Positions 1 through 9,671 of a DNA stretch of 64,000 bases are shown piece by piece (position 1 is the stretch's first letter; each line of letters opens with the position of its first letter). A program made the position numbers and the translations under genes. Below the pieces are notes generated by a model. It saw only the letters and a program-made list of their open reading frames with translations. It had not been told where the DNA came from and searched no databases. The DNA is from Aggregatibacter kilianii (lineage in GTDB: Bacteria > Pseudomonadota > Gammaproteobacteria > Enterobacterales > Pasteurellaceae), in assembly GCF_003130255.1 (NCBI RefSeq), contig NZ_NRCN01000001.1:1482501-1546500 (forward strand), written 5' to 3'.

Positions 1-180
1 CATATCCGTGAATTGCATCGCTTTTACGGAGAAGAAAAAGGCTACCGAATTGCGCGTAAGCATATTGCTTGGTATTTACAGGACATTCAACCCGATTCTG
101 TTTTTAAACAAGATTTTAATGCGATAACCTCTGCTTCGGCACAATTATCCGCATTAGAACAATATTTTAGTTTAATTTGA
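1..180 (+). CDS. dusB: tRNA-dihydrouridine synthase B, C-terminal fragment
   Basis: The reading frame is open from base 1 and stops with TGA at 178-180, giving the last 59 residues of a protein that begins outside the window. The visible part contains a short basic helical stretch ([17 protein letters not shown]) typical of the C-terminal helical domain of Dus flavoenzymes, which reduce uridines in tRNA. The main support is context: dusB directly precedes fis in enterobacteria and Pasteurellaceae and is cotranscribed with it. Only 20 bases separate its stop from the fis start. The FMN domain cannot be checked here. Confidence 0.85.
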   Translation, partial: HIRELHRFYGEEKGYRIARKHIAWYLQDIQPDSVFKQDFNAITSASAQLSALEQYFSLI

Positions 181-200
181 TTTAATTAATGGATAGAAAA

Positions 201-497
201 ATGTTAGAACAACGTAATCCGGCGGAAGCATTAACTGTTTCAGTGCTGAATTCTCAATCTCAAGTGACCAACAAACCATTGCGCGACTCTGTAAAACAAG
301 CGTTAAGAAATTATTTATCCCAATTAGACGGTCAAGATGTGAATGATCTGTATGAATTGGTATTGGCAGAAGTCGAACACCCAATGTTGGATATGGTTAT
401 GCAATATACTCGCGGTAATCAAACCCGCGCCGCAACAATGCTTGGCATCAACCGTGGCACTTTGCGTAAAAAATTAAAAAAATACGGTATGGGTTAG
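201..497 (+). CDS. fis: DNA-binding protein Fis
   Basis: Factor for inversion stimulation, a small homodimeric nucleoid protein that bends DNA and activates rRNA and many other promoters. The 98-residue product matches the family length. It has the near-invariant central helices ([28 protein letters not shown]) and the C-terminal helix-turn-helix [15 protein letters not shown]. An ATG at 189 would add four residues (MDRK), but Fis proteins begin MxEQR, so I use the ATG at 201; the GGAT at 192-195 can serve as its ribosome binding site. It lies downstream of dusB in the same operon and ends at a strong terminator. Confidence 0.97.
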   Translation: MLEQRNPAEALTVSVLNSQSQVTNKPLRDSVKQALRNYLSQLDGQDVNDLYELVLAEVEHPMLDMVMQYTRGNQTRAATMLGINRGTLRKKLKKYGMG

Positions 498-520
498 TTT
501 TTAACTCATTTTTGACCATC

Positions 521-550
521 GCCCTTGTCGTTTTTGGCAAGGGTTTTTTT
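521..550 (+). terminator. Rho-independent terminator of dusB-fis
   Basis: CCCTTG (522-527) and CAAGGG (538-543) form a hairpin with a 10-base loop, followed by seven T residues (544-550). It lies 24 bases after the fis stop and separates the dusB-fis unit from purL. Confidence 0.85.
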
Positions 551-577
551 ATGCTTTTTTCCCGCTTGTTTTTTCTT

Positions 578-615
578 GCGCAAACGTTTTCGTTTATCCT
601 GATTTCCTTTATAAT
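578..615 (+). promoter_or_regulatory. PurR operator and -10 element of purL
   Basis: Bases 578-593 read GCGCAAACGTTTTCGT, which differs from the E. coli PurR operator consensus ACGCAAACGTTTTCGT only at the first base. A perfect TATAAT lies at 610-615, 43 bases before the purL ATG, so the operator would cover the -35 region; no good -35 hexamer is visible. This implies purine repression by a PurR homologue with hypoxanthine or guanine as corepressor (established for E. coli, inferred here). Confidence 0.85.
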
Positions 616-658
616 AGCCCGCAATTTTTGTTTCAATTCAACCTCAAAGGTAATCCTC

Positions 659-3600
659 ATGTTCCAAACTTTCCGTGGCTCTCCGGCGCTTTCCGAATTC
701 CGTATCAATGGCTTAATGCAAAAATTCCAACAGCAACAATTACCGGTAAAATCCGTGTATGCGGAGTATGTGCATTTTGTGGCATTAAACGCCGCCCTTT
801 CTGCTGAACAGGAAGCGAAACTGAAAGCCTTGTTGCATTACGGACCGACCCTTGCCGAACACGAAGCCAAAGGGGAAAGTTTTATTGTGATCCCGCGTGT
901 CGGTACCATTTCCTCTTGGTCGTCTAAAGCCACCGACATTGCCCACAACTGTTGCTTGAACGAAGTAGAACGCATTGAGCGCGGTTTGGCGTATTACTTT
1001 GAATTGACACAGCCGTTAGATGAAAAAACAACGGAAAAACTGACCGCACTTTTACATGACCGCATGATGGAAACCGTGGTTCGCAAGGCAGACGAGGCGG
1101 AAGTGTTGTTCCGTCAACAAGAACCGAAGCCGTTCAAAACCGTGGATATTTTAAATGGCGGACGCAGTGCCTTAGAAAGTGCCAACGTAGAACTCGGCTT
1201 GGCATTGGCGGAAGATGAAATCGATTATTTGATGGAAAATTTCACCGCACTTGGACGCAACCCGCACGACATTGAGCTTTATATGTTCGCGCAAGCCAAC
1301 TCGGAACATTGCCGCCACAAAATTTTCAATGCCGACTGGATTATCGACGGCAAAAAACAGGATAAATCCCTGTTCAAAATGATCAAAAATACCTTTGAGA
1401 AAACCCCTGATTTCGTGCTTTCTGCTTATAAAGATAATGCGGCAGTCATGGAAGGTTCCAAAGCGGGACGTTTCTTCCCGGATCAAGACGGCATTTACCG
1501 TTATCACAATGAAGACACTCACATTTTGATGAAAGTGGAAACCCACAACCACCCGACTGCCATTTCTCCGTTCCCGGGCGCGGCAACCGGCTCCGGTGGG
1601 GAAATCCGTGACGAAGGCGCGACCGGTCGTGGCGCCAAACCAAAAGCGGGTTTGGTGGGCTTCTCTGTGTCCAACTTATGCATTCCAAACTTTGAGCAAC
1701 CTTGGGAAGCGCCGCTTTCTAAACCGAATCGTATTGCTTCCGCCTTAGATATTATGTTGGAAGGCCCGTTAGGTGGCGCGGCGTTTAACAACGAATTCGG
1801 TCGCCCTGCATTGCTCGGCTATTTCCGCACTTACGAACAAAAAGTGAATAGCTTCAACGGAGAAGAAGTACGTGGGTACCACAAACCAATCATGTTGGCG
1901 GGCGGTATCGGCAACATTCGTGCCGAACACGTGCAAAAAGGCGACATTCCGGTGGGCGCAAAACTGGTTGTGCTTGGCGGCCCTGCCATGAACATCGGCT
2001 TGGGCGGTGGTGCTGCGTCTTCTATGGCGTCCGGCAAATCCAAAGAAAACTTGGATTTCGCCTCCGTACAACGGGATAACCCGGAAATGGAACGTCGTTG
2101 CCAAGAAGTGATCGACCGTTGCTGGCAGCTGGGCGATGACAACCCGATTGCCTTTATTCACGACGTGGGCGCGGGCGGTTTATCCAACGCTATGCCGGAA
2201 TTGGTGCATGACGGCGGCCGTGGCGGTAAATTTGAGCTCCGCAAAATCTTAAGCGACGAGCGCGAAATGAGCCCGTTGGAAATTTGGTGTAACGAATCAC
2301 AAGAACGTTATGTGCTTGCCATTCATCCGGAAAAACTACCGCACTTTGAGGAACTTTGCCGTCGTGAACGCGCGCCTTATGCGGTCATCGGCGAAGCCAC
2401 GGAAGAAGAACACTTAACCTTACATGACGAGCATTTCAACAACAATCCGATTGATTTGCCGATGGGCGTGTTGCTTGGCAAAACCCCGAAAATGACCCGC
2501 GACGTGCAAACGGCAAGCGTGAACGGCGAACCGCTCGAACAAAGCCAAATTCAATTAAAAGAGGCGTTACATCGTGTGCTTCGTTTACCTGCGGTGGCAG
2601 AAAAAACCTTCTTAATCACCATCGGTGACCGCACGGTGACCGGTATGGTGGCGCGTGACCAAATGGTCGGCCCGTGGCAAGTACCGGTGGCAGACTGTGC
2701 GGTGACCACGGCGACATTAGACAGCTACTACGGCGAAGCCATGTCCATGGGCGAACGTACGCCGGTAGCATTGCTAGACTTTGCGGCTTCAGCCCGTTTA
2801 GCTGTGGCTGAATCCTTAACCAACATTGCCGCCACGAACATCGGCGACATTAAACGCATTAAATTGTCTGCCAACTGGATGTCCGCCGCAGGCCACAAAG
2901 GCGAAGACGCGGGCTTATACTCAGCGGTGAAAGCCGTGGGCGAAGAGCTTTGCCCGCAATTAGGCTTAACCATTCCGGTGGGCAAAGACTCTATGTCCAT
3001 GAAAACCACTTGGCAGGAAAATGGCGAGCAAAAAAGCGTGACTTCACCACTTTCTTTGATCATCAGCGCCTTTGCCCGCGTGGAAGATGTGCGCAAAACC
3101 GTTACCCCACAATTACGCACCGATAAAGGACAATCCCGCTTGTTGTTGGTGGATTTGGGCGAAGGTAACAATCGCTTGGGCGCTACGGCGTTAGCGCAGG
3201 TTTATGCGCAACTTGGCGATGAACCGGCGGATGTGGTCAACGCAGACACGTTGAAAAACTTCTTTAACGCCATGCAGGAATTGGTGGCACAAGAAAAATT
3301 ATTGGCATACCACGACCGTTCCGACGGCGGTTTAATCATCACCTTGGCGGAAATGGCATTTGCCGGCCATTGTGGTGTGGCCGTCGATATCAGCGCCTTG
3401 GGCGACAACGATTTAGCCGTGTTATTTAACGAAGAATTGGGGGCGGTGATTCAAGTGCGCGACAGCGATTTGAGTCTCGTGCGCGATGTCTTTGCCAAAC
3501 ACAATGTGTTGCATTTGGTGAAAGAATTGGGCGCCGTGACCGAAGACGACGAAATCGAAATCACCCGCGGCAACAAAGTGTTACTCAATGAAAAACGCTC

Positions 3601-4552
3601 CGACTTGCGCGGTATTTGGGCGGAATTAACCCATCAAATGCAACGTTTACGGGACAACCCGGAATGTGCCGACCAAGAATTTGCGGCGAAGAAAAATCCG
3701 CAGGACAAAGGCTTCTCCGCCCATTTAACCTACGACCTAAGCGAAGACATTGCCGCGCCTTATATCGCCACCGGCAAACGCCCGAAAGTGGCGGTATTGC
3801 GTGAGCAAGGCGTCAACAGCCATGTTGAAATGGCGGCGGCATTTGACCGCGCTGGCTTTGAGGCTATCGACGTTCACATGAGCGATTTGCATAATCGTCG
3901 TTATGATTTGCAACACTTCAATGCCTTGGTGGCGTGCGGCGGCTTCTCTTACGGCGACGTGCTCGGCGCCGGTGGCGGTTGGGCGAAATCTATTTTATTT
4001 AACCCGCACTTACGGGATCAATTCAGCCAATTCTTTGAACGCGAAGACACGCTCGCACTTGGCATTTGTAACGGCTGCCAAATGCTTTCCACCTTGGCGG
4101 AAATCATCCCGGGTACGGAAAACTGGCCACGTTTCGTGCGTAATAAATCCGAACGTTTCGAAGCCCGTGCCGCCTTGGTTCGTATTAACGAAAGCAACTC
4201 CCTGTGGTTCCAAGGCATGGCAGGCTCCCACATGCCAATTGCCGTTTCCCACGGCGAGGGCAGAGTGGAATTCAAAACACCCGCAGATCTGACCGCACTT
4301 CAAGCACAAAACTTGATCGTGGCGCAATACATCGACAACAACCTCACCCCGACAGAAGTGTATCCGGCGAACCCGAATGGCTCCGTCCTCGGCATCACCG
4401 CCCTTTCCAACACCAACGGCCGCGTCGCCATCATGATGCCACACCCAGAACGTGTTTTCCGCACCGTGAGCAACTCATGGCATCCGGAAGAGTGGGGAGA
4501 AGATGGCGCTTGGATGCGGGTGTTTAGGAATGCGAGGGTGGTTTTGGGGTAA
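659..4552 (+). CDS. purL: Phosphoribosylformylglycinamidine synthase
   Basis: Catalyses the fourth step of purine synthesis, converting FGAR and glutamine to FGAM with ATP. The product is the large single-chain form (1297 residues; E. coli has 1295). It carries the N-terminal PurS-like region, the central synthetase domains with glycine-rich segments ([18 protein letters not shown]) and a C-terminal class I glutamine amidotransferase domain. In that domain the nucleophile is Cys1137 in GICNGCQM, with His1262 and Glu1264 in MPHPERVFR. The open frame extends upstream to 512, but that stretch contains the fis terminator and the PurR operator, so translation starts at the ATG at 659 ([12 protein letters not shown], as in the family). 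A monocistronic purine-regulated gene. Confidence 0.98.
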   Translation: MFQTFRGSPALSEFRINGLMQKFQQQQLPVKSVYAEYVHFVALNAALSAEQEAKLKALLHYGPTLAEHEAKGESFIVIPRVGTISSWSSKATDIAHNCCLNEVERIERGLAYYFELTQPLDEKTTEKLTALLHDRMMETVVRKADEAEVLFRQQEPKPFKTVDILNGGRSALESANVELGLALAEDEIDYLMENFTALGRNPHDIELYMFAQANSEHCRHKIFNADWIIDGKKQDKSLFKMIKNTFEKTPDFVLSAYKDNAAVMEGSKAGRFFPDQDGIYRYHNEDTHILMKVETHNHPTAISPFPGAATGSGGEIRDEGATGRGAKPKAGLVGFSVSNLCIPNFEQPWEAPLSKPNRIASALDIMLEGPLGGAAFNNEFGRPALLGYFRTYEQKVNSFNGEEVRGYHKPIMLAGGIGNIRAEHVQKGDIPVGAKLVVLGGPAMNIGLGGGAASSMASGKSKENLDFASVQRDNPEMERRCQEVIDRCWQLGDDNPIAFIHDVGAGGLSNAMPELVHDGGRGGKFELRKILSDEREMSPLEIWCNESQERYVLAIHPEKLPHFEELCRRERAPYAVIGEATEEEHLTLHDEHFNNNPIDLPMGVLLGKTPKMTRDVQTASVNGEPLEQSQIQLKEALHRVLRLPAVAEKTFLITIGDRTVTGMVARDQMVGPWQVPVADCAVTTATLDSYYGEAMSMGERTPVALLDFAASARLAVAESLTNIAATNIGDIKRIKLSANWMSAAGHKGEDAGLYSAVKAVGEELCPQLGLTIPVGKDSMSMKTTWQENGEQKSVTSPLSLIISAFARVEDVRKTVTPQLRTDKGQSRLLLVDLGEGNNRLGATALAQVYAQLGDEPADVVNADTLKNFFNAMQELVAQEKLLAYHDRSDGGLIITLAEMAFAGHCGVAVDISALGDNDLAVLFNEELGAVIQVRDSDLSLVRDVFAKHNVLHLVKELGAVTEDDEIEITRGNKVLLNEKRSDLRGIWAELTHQMQRLRDNPECADQEFAAKKNPQDKGFSAHLTYDLSEDIAAPYIATGKRPKVAVLREQGVNSHVEMAAAFDRAGFEAIDVHMSDLHNRRYDLQHFNALVACGGFSYGDVLGAGGGWAKSILFNPHLRDQFSQFFEREDTLALGICNGCQMLSTLAEIIPGTENWPRFVRNKSERFEARAALVRINESNSLWFQGMAGSHMPIAVSHGEGRVEFKTPADLTALQAQNLIVAQYIDNNLTPTEVYPANPNGSVLGITALSNTNGRVAIMMPHPERVFRTVSNSWHPEEWGEDGAWMRVFRNARVVLG

Positions 4553-4598
4553 TATAATTTACGGTTACTTTTAGATTAATTATATGCATAGGTGTAAT

Positions 4599-6446
4599 AT
4601 GATAGATTCTACAACGGTTGTAACTATTGGGAAAACCGTGATTAATTCAATTCCAGAGTCTCTCAAAGAAGATATTCTGAATAATGTAGGCCTCAAATGG
4701 AACCAGTATACAGCAAAAGAGTTGTTATCAAATTATTTAGATAATAGATACGAATCATTATCTAAAATGAAAACTTTGCTTTATAAAAATCCTGTATTAA
4801 TATCTGATTTTTATATACCTATACCAGTTAAATTAGGTGAATATAACATTAAAGAAACTAGTATAGTTAAGGTTATTTTAGAAAATAAAAAAGTCATTAT
4901 TTCAGGTGGGGCTGGGTTAGGTAAGTCAGTTTTTTGTAAAAGTATATTCTTAAATATAGCGACTAATAACTATGGTGTTTATCCTATATTTATTGAGTTA
5001 AGAGATTTGAATATTTCAGATCAAAGTTTAATAGAATATATTTGTAATAATATTTCTTATAATTCAAAAAAATTAAAGGAGTCTGTATTAGAAAGGATGA
5101 TTAATGCAGGAAACTTAATATTAATATTAGATGGTTTTGATGAGTTAAACTTTAATTTGAGAGGGAAATATACTAAAGAAATATTGTTTCTATCTGATAA
5201 ATACAAGAATCTTAAAATATTAGTTTCTAGCAGGCCAGACATTTCTTTTAAGTCATGGAATAATTTTATAGAGATTTCTATGGGAGGATTAAATAGAAAT
5301 TTAGCTATAAAATTAATAAGTAAATTAGAATATGATGAGGATATAAAGAAAAAGTTTATTTCCAAATTAAGATCAGATTTTTATGATCTTCATGAAAGTT
5401 TTGTTATAAATCCTTTATTATTAACAATGATGTTTTTAACTTTTGAGGAATATGCTGAAATTCCAAATAGAATACATCTTTTTTATGAGCACGCATTTAG
5501 AACTTTATATCATAGACATGATGCATTAAAAAGCTTATTCAAAAGAGATTCAAAAACAAAATTAGATATTAGTGAGTTTTCTAAGATATTTTCTTATTTT
5601 TGTTTACATACGCATGTAAAGCAAGAATCAGTCTTAAATGAAAGGAATATCATTGATATTATTGAGAAAAGCATACACCATTATGGTATTAATATAAAGC
5701 CTGAGGATTTTTTATCAGACTTAATGCATAACTTATGTTTAATTCAGCGAGATGGATTAGATTTTGTATTCACTCATAGGTCATTTCAAGAGTATTTTTG
5801 TGCCTTATACCTTCTGAACTATAATAATAGTGATTATAGATATGCTATTTTTAATCAGGTTGCTATGGCAAACGAAAATAAGATAATTAATATATTATAT
5901 GATATGAATCCTTATTTGGTTGAAAATTACTGGATAAAGGAAAAGATTAGAGATTTATTATCTGTAAATATTAATGAGTATGAAGATAAGAAGAATAAAA
6001 TTGAAAGGATTATTAATATCGTTTTTATAAAAGAAAGTAGTTCTGAGCCTGGTAAATATTATCTTATGTATAACTGCAAATCTACAGAGGATGGATATGA
6101 TAATAGTGGTTTTAATAAAAAAATATGGGATTTCTATTATGAGGAAATATCCTTTTCTAAAAGGGAGGTTCATTATTTGATAAATTCTATGTTAATACTA
6201 ACTAGTAATGAGGTTAATGATATTTTTGACGGTTGTGATATATTAGATGATAAAATTGAATTCTTAGGAACATTAAAAGAGTTATGCAATAAATTATCAG
6301 ATATTGCGTATAAGAATCTCATTAATTATTTATATGAAGAACTTATTGTTAATTCAAGATCTATTTTAGAAAAAATATCATCCTTTATAGATGAAAAAAA
6401 TACTAATTCTAATCGTGATATTAGTGAGTTATTAGCTCAAAGATAG
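4599..6446 (+). CDS. NACHT-domain NTPase, candidate single-gene anti-phage bNACHT
   Basis: A 615-residue STAND ATPase. Residues 1-95 form a mostly helical N-terminal segment with no enzymatic effector I can recognise. The NACHT core follows: Walker A GGAGLGKS (103-110), Walker B LILILDGFDEL (173-183) with the extra acidic residues typical of NACHT, a sensor-like ILVSSRP at about 212, and the downstream motif HRSFQEYFCALYL. The C-terminal 200 residues show no leucine-rich or TPR repeats, so the layout resembles the short bNACHT proteins that protect against phage (function inferred from family). The ATG at 4599 has AGGTG just upstream; the ATG at 4584 would add five residues. Codon use is rich in ATA and TTA and far more AT-rich than purL or psiE, a sign of horizontal transfer. 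The gene starts 46 bases after purL with no terminator between. Confidence 0.88.
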   Translation: MIDSTTVVTIGKTVINSIPESLKEDILNNVGLKWNQYTAKELLSNYLDNRYESLSKMKTLLYKNPVLISDFYIPIPVKLGEYNIKETSIVKVILENKKVIISGGAGLGKSVFCKSIFLNIATNNYGVYPIFIELRDLNISDQSLIEYICNNISYNSKKLKESVLERMINAGNLILILDGFDELNFNLRGKYTKEILFLSDKYKNLKILVSSRPDISFKSWNNFIEISMGGLNRNLAIKLISKLEYDEDIKKKFISKLRSDFYDLHESFVINPLLLTMMFLTFEEYAEIPNRIHLFYEHAFRTLYHRHDALKSLFKRDSKTKLDISEFSKIFSYFCLHTHVKQESVLNERNIIDIIEKSIHHYGINIKPEDFLSDLMHNLCLIQRDGLDFVFTHRSFQEYFCALYLLNYNNSDYRYAIFNQVAMANENKIINILYDMNPYLVENYWIKEKIRDLLSVNINEYEDKKNKIERIINIVFIKESSSEPGKYYLMYNCKSTEDGYDNSGFNKKIWDFYYEEISFSKREVHYLINSMLILTSNEVNDIFDGCDILDDKIEFLGTLKELCNKLSDIAYKNLINYLYEELIVNSRSILEKISSFIDEKNTNSNRDISELLAQR

Positions 6447-6457
6447 CCCCCATGATA

Positions 6458-6521
6458 GCGCAAGCGTCCACGCTTGTGCTTTTTTCATTTTAGTTACAGG
6501 CACAAGCGTGGACGCTTGCGC
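6458..6521. repeat. REP-like inverted pair (BIME-type)
   Basis: Two 22-base copies, 6458-6479 and 6500-6521, are perfect reverse complements of each other with a 20-base spacer. Each copy is itself an imperfect palindrome (arms GCGCAAGCGT and ACGCTTGTGC around CC), so each can fold alone and the two can fold together. This is the architecture of paired REP sequences. The first hairpin is followed by TTTTTT (6480-6485) and may also terminate the NACHT transcript, whose stop codon is 11 bases upstream. A REP-associated transposase gene lies 220 bases downstream. Confidence 0.85.
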
Positions 6522-6608
6522 CATCGTAGTTCCATCTGTAATGCCATCGTAGTTCCATCTGTGATGCCATCGTAATCTAATTGTAATTCCATCATAATGT
6601 CATCATAA
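6521..6608. repeat. 23-bp tandem repeat tract
   Basis: Two adjacent 23-base units, 6521-6543 and 6544-6566 (CCATCGTAGTTCCATCTGTrATG), differ at one base. They are followed by decayed copies at 6567-6588 and 6589-6608 that keep the CCATCrTAA core. The tract starts at the last base of the second REP copy. The remaining gap up to the transposase gene (6609-6740) is AT-rich; TATACT at 6700-6705 could be a -10 element, and I see nothing else in it. Confidence 0.8.
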
Positions 6609-6740
6609 CTCAATAGCTTTTTGATTTTTTGCTTCAGTAATTTATTTTTTGCGATCTTCTTCAAAAATCTGAGTTAAATTTAGAGTGAATTTAGTCATGT
6701 ATACTATTTTGCTTATCGGAGAGTTTTAGAAGGTCGGAAG

Positions 6741-7292
6741 ATGAGCAGAAAGTATAAATTTAATGATAAGAATGGCGTTTATTTTATTAGCTTTGCAACC
6801 GTATATTGGATTGATGTCTTTGTTCGTGATTGTTACTTTGAAGCGATGATTAGTGCATTGAATTATTGTCGTGAAAATAAGGGGATGAAGATCTATGGTT
6901 ACTGTATTATGCCAAGTCATGTACATTTATTATTTCAGATAGAAGAGAAAAATCCTTCTGATGTCATTCGAGATTTAAAAACATTTACCTCTAAAGCACT
7001 GCTGAAACAAATTGCAGAAAATCCTCAAGAAAGCCGCAAAGAATGGCTACTATGGATGTTCCGGCGAGCGGCGAAAAAGTATAGTTATGTAAAGCAATAC
7101 CAATTCTGGCAACACCACAACCAACCTATCGAAATTCATTCCGATAAATTTTTTGACGAAAAGCTAGACTATATTCATCAAAATCCGGTGGTGAGCGGGT
7201 TTGTGTCTGAGCCGCAGGATTGGAAATATAGCAGTGCGAAAAACTATTGGCAGGTGGTTGATCCTGTTTTAGACATTGATGTTCTTAGCTAA
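6741..7292 (+). CDS. REP-associated tyrosine transposase (Y1_Tnp, IS200-like)
   Basis: A 183-residue Y1 HUH endonuclease. The metal-binding HUH motif is H60-V-H62 in MPSHVHLLF, and the candidate catalytic tyrosine is Tyr144 in LDYIHQNPVVSGF. RAYT proteins process REP hairpins as single-stranded DNA, and the paired REP-like elements immediately upstream fit a REP-transposase unit. The opening MSRKYKF..NGVYFISFATVYWIDVF is, from memory, typical of a RAYT group common in Bacteroidetes, which would point to transfer from that phylum; I cannot verify this here. A purine-rich ribosome site (AAGGTCGGAAG) precedes the ATG. The gene appears intact. Confidence 0.9.
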   Translation: MSRKYKFNDKNGVYFISFATVYWIDVFVRDCYFEAMISALNYCRENKGMKIYGYCIMPSHVHLLFQIEEKNPSDVIRDLKTFTSKALLKQIAENPQESRKEWLLWMFRRAAKKYSYVKQYQFWQHHNQPIEIHSDKFFDEKLDYIHQNPVVSGFVSEPQDWKYSSAKNYWQVVDPVLDIDVLS

Positions 7293-7406
7293 AAGTGCGG
7301 TCAAAAATCCAAACGTTTTTCCAGGCTGTGCCTATTTACCCATCCCAAAACTTGCATTAGAATACGCTCCTTTTTTGCATTAATTTCATTATATTAGGAA
7401 CGAAGA

Positions 7407-7826
7407 ATGGAAGAATCTCAAGAGTTGGAAAAGTTGCCACGAGTGGTAACGGGAGTATTGAAAATCGTGCTAAGCACAGCGTTGATTGCCTTGGCAGCGG
7501 TGTTGATTATTGCGTTAGTAAAGGTGACATATTCGTTGGCGATGATGGTGCTGAACACGTCATCTGTGGTGCCTTATGATGTTGCCGAGCAGGCGGTAAT
7601 GTTTTTCCTGTATTTCGGGTTTATCGGTTTAATCGTGCAATATTTTAAAAGTGGTTATCACTTCCCGTTACGCTATTTTATTTATGCGGGGATTACCGCG
7701 ATGTTGCGTTTGATTATCGTGAACCATGAGAGCTCGGTAGATACGATTTTGTTCGCCGGGGCAATTTTGATTATGGTGATTGCGCTGTGCTTGGTGTTGT
7801 ATTCCAATAAATTACGGAATATTTAG
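7407..7826 (+). CDS. psiE: PsiE family inner membrane protein
   Basis: A 139-residue membrane protein with four predicted transmembrane helices. It contains the conserved block FKSGYHFPLRYFIYAGITAMLRLIIV seen in E. coli PsiE (its FQSGFHFPLRYFVYIGITA), a phosphate-starvation-inducible protein of unknown biochemical role. AGGAACGAAGA precedes the ATG. I see no clear Pho box in the 114 bases upstream, which contain an uptake sequence near 7292, so phosphate control is not shown by the sequence. The gene is followed by a bidirectional terminator facing the convergent nucleotidase gene. Confidence 0.9.
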   Translation: MEESQELEKLPRVVTGVLKIVLSTALIALAAVLIIALVKVTYSLAMMVLNTSSVVPYDVAEQAVMFFLYFGFIGLIVQYFKSGYHFPLRYFIYAGITAMLRLIIVNHESSVDTILFAGAILIMVIALCLVLYSNKLRNI

Positions 7827-7865
7827 CAAAAAGTGCGGTCGTTTTTAGCGACGTTTTTCACATAT

Positions 7866-7899
7866 AAAAATACCGATGGTTTTTGCCATCGGTATTTTT
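7866..7899. terminator. Bidirectional terminator between psiE and the nucleotidase gene
   Basis: TACCGATGG (7871-7879) pairs with CCATCGGTA (7886-7894) around TTTTTG. An A-run on the left (7866-7870) and a T-run on the right (7895-7899) make it usable from both convergent genes. Confidence 0.85.
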
Positions 7900-7917
7900 C
7901 TTTCGGTTTAGGCTATC

Positions 7918-9582
7918 TTATTCTAAGCCGATAATTTCCCAGTTATTGTGGGAAAGGCCTTGGATTTTGCCTTTTTTCACGTTGGTGATGTAGTCTATCA
8001 TCATGTTTTGGATGGTGCCTTTTTCGCGTCCCATCGCCACTTTAGATTCCCACACCACAGGAATGTCTTGCCCTTCAAAGATGCCGCCTTTGCCGTGAAG
8101 TTGGTTGAAGCGGTAGGAGTTCATACCTACTTTCAATTTCATGTCATCGGTGATCGGTTTACCATTGGCTAAGGTTAAATCCACGATTTTTTGTCCGCTT
8201 GGTTTGCGTAAATCAATTTTGTATTTCACGCCGCCGAATAGATCGTAGGTGACATATTTGGATTTTTTGCGCTCTGCGTTATAGCGATAATCGGTGTCGC
8301 CCGCTTGAACGGTATCGAAATAATCCGCTGACCATTCCATGTATTGTTTGAGTTGTTTGCCCGTCATTTCATAAACGGTCACATCACCGCCGGCATAGCG
8401 ATAGTTAAAGATGATGTCTTTTTTCTTGATGTCGCCTTTATCCATGCGGGCGTTCTGGTGGTCAAAAGAGAAAGACACAACGTCGGCATTGCTGTAATGA
8501 CGTTCCACATCGTGGATGAAAGAAGACAGACCGGTGTCTTTAGCAAAGGCAATGGCTACGCCATGTTTTTTGCCTTGTGGCACCATTTCATTTTCCGCTT
8601 GGCCGATCACTACGTTATTTAATTCACGTAATTTTTCGTGATATGGTTTGTAGATTTCCACGATTTTTTCGTCGGAAGCCAAATCTTTAACCGGTACGGT
8701 TTCGGCTTCTTTTTTCAGCAATTTCACTTCTTTTTTATCGTTGATATCAAACGTTAAATCCACCTCGGAAACTACAGTGCCGTAACGGTGTGGCTCAGTG
8801 ATTAAGGTATCTTTGATGGTTTCGCTCGGTACGTTTTTATGCATATGACCGGCGATGACCACATCAATGCCGTCCACGGCGTTAATCACATCACGCATAC
8901 CGGTGTCCGGAATGTTGTTTTCATTGTCGATACCCATATGGCTCACGGCGATAATGACATCTACCCCTTTGGCTTTTAACGCGGCGACTTGGGCTTTAGC
9001 TTCTTCACTTGGTGAAGTGAATTTCATGTCTTTTAAGTTGCCGGTGTCTTCCTCAAATTTGGCGGACATTGGCGTAGTGAGGCCGATAATGCCAAGTTTC
9101 ACACCGTCTTTTTCAATAATGGTGGTTGGCTCGATGTAGCGTTTACCATCTTTGGCGTAGTAGAAGTTAGCCGTTAATTTTTGCGCTTTGATATCTTTTA
9201 AGATTTCATCTAACGCGGTCATACCGAAGTTAAATTCGTGATTACCTAACACGAAAATATCGTAGTTCATAGCGTTTAAGACTTTTGCTACCGGGTGGTC
9301 TTTGTAATATTTTTCATCTTTCGCGAAGACATCTACTTGGTTGTCTTGAATGGCGTCACCCACATCAACTAATACCACGTTTTTATTGTTTTTGCGTACG
9401 TCGTTAACATAGGTAGCGATTTGGGCGTAAGAACCGGAACGATCTTCCACGTCCGCGCCGTAACTCCAAGGCACAATGCGACCATGTACATCGGAAGTGC
9501 CTAAGATTTTAATATTCACTTCTTGCGCGACAGCCGTGCTAAGCGCAGAAAGAGCAAATAATGAACAAATGATTTTTTTCAT
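7918..9582 (-). CDS. Periplasmic 5'-nucleotidase / cyclic-nucleotide phosphodiesterase family protein
   Basis: A 554-residue exported metallophosphoesterase of the UshA/CpdB/YfkN superfamily. It begins with a signal peptide (cleavage likely after AVA at residue 19). The N-terminal calcineurin-like domain has D31xH33, G75D76 and GNHEFNFG with Asn114-His115, followed by VSHMGID and GHMHKN. A C-terminal 5_nucleotid_C substrate domain follows (for example YRYAGGDVTVYEMTG). It probably strips phosphate from extracellular nucleotides for uptake of nucleosides or NAD fragments; the exact substrate cannot be read from sequence. The upstream in-frame extension to 9684 overlaps a terminator; the ATG at 9582 has AAGGAAACC ahead of it. 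At 554 residues it is shorter than CpdB (about 650), so I give no gene symbol. Confidence 0.9.
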   Translation of the reverse strand: MKKIICSLFALSALSTAVAQEVNIKILGTSDVHGRIVPWSYGADVEDRSGSYAQIATYVNDVRKNNKNVVLVDVGDAIQDNQVDVFAKDEKYYKDHPVAKVLNAMNYDIFVLGNHEFNFGMTALDEILKDIKAQKLTANFYYAKDGKRYIEPTTIIEKDGVKLGIIGLTTPMSAKFEEDTGNLKDMKFTSPSEEAKAQVAALKAKGVDVIIAVSHMGIDNENNIPDTGMRDVINAVDGIDVVIAGHMHKNVPSETIKDTLITEPHRYGTVVSEVDLTFDINDKKEVKLLKKEAETVPVKDLASDEKIVEIYKPYHEKLRELNNVVIGQAENEMVPQGKKHGVAIAFAKDTGLSSFIHDVERHYSNADVVSFSFDHQNARMDKGDIKKKDIIFNYRYAGGDVTVYEMTGKQLKQYMEWSADYFDTVQAGDTDYRYNAERKKSKYVTYDLFGGVKYKIDLRKPSGQKIVDLTLANGKPITDDMKLKVGMNSYRFNQLHGKGGIFEGQDIPVVWESKVAMGREKGTIQNMMIDYITNVKKGKIQGLSHNNWEIIGLE

Positions 9583-9671
9583 GAGGTTTCCTTTTTGTGA
9601 TAAATGTTCGGCGAATGATATCGGTTTGTGTGACACAAGCAATATGGATTCAGCAGGATATTTGTGCAGAA

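Noticed and set aside
512-658. 49-codon N-terminal extension of purL
   Set aside because: It runs through the fis terminator, the PurR operator and the -10 element, and PurL proteins start MFQ-like at 659.
4010-4444. 144-codon minus-strand open frame inside purL
   Set aside because: Shadow of purL codon structure; no ribosome site, and the plus-strand product is a highly conserved enzyme.
6521-6608. CRISPR array
   Set aside because: The 23-base units are directly adjacent with no spacers, only four units exist and no cas genes are present; it is a decaying tandem repeat.
6741-7292. RAYT as the effector partner of the NACHT protein
   Set aside because: RAYT genes occur widely without NACHT genes and have their own REP substrates here; neighbourhood alone does not support a joint function.
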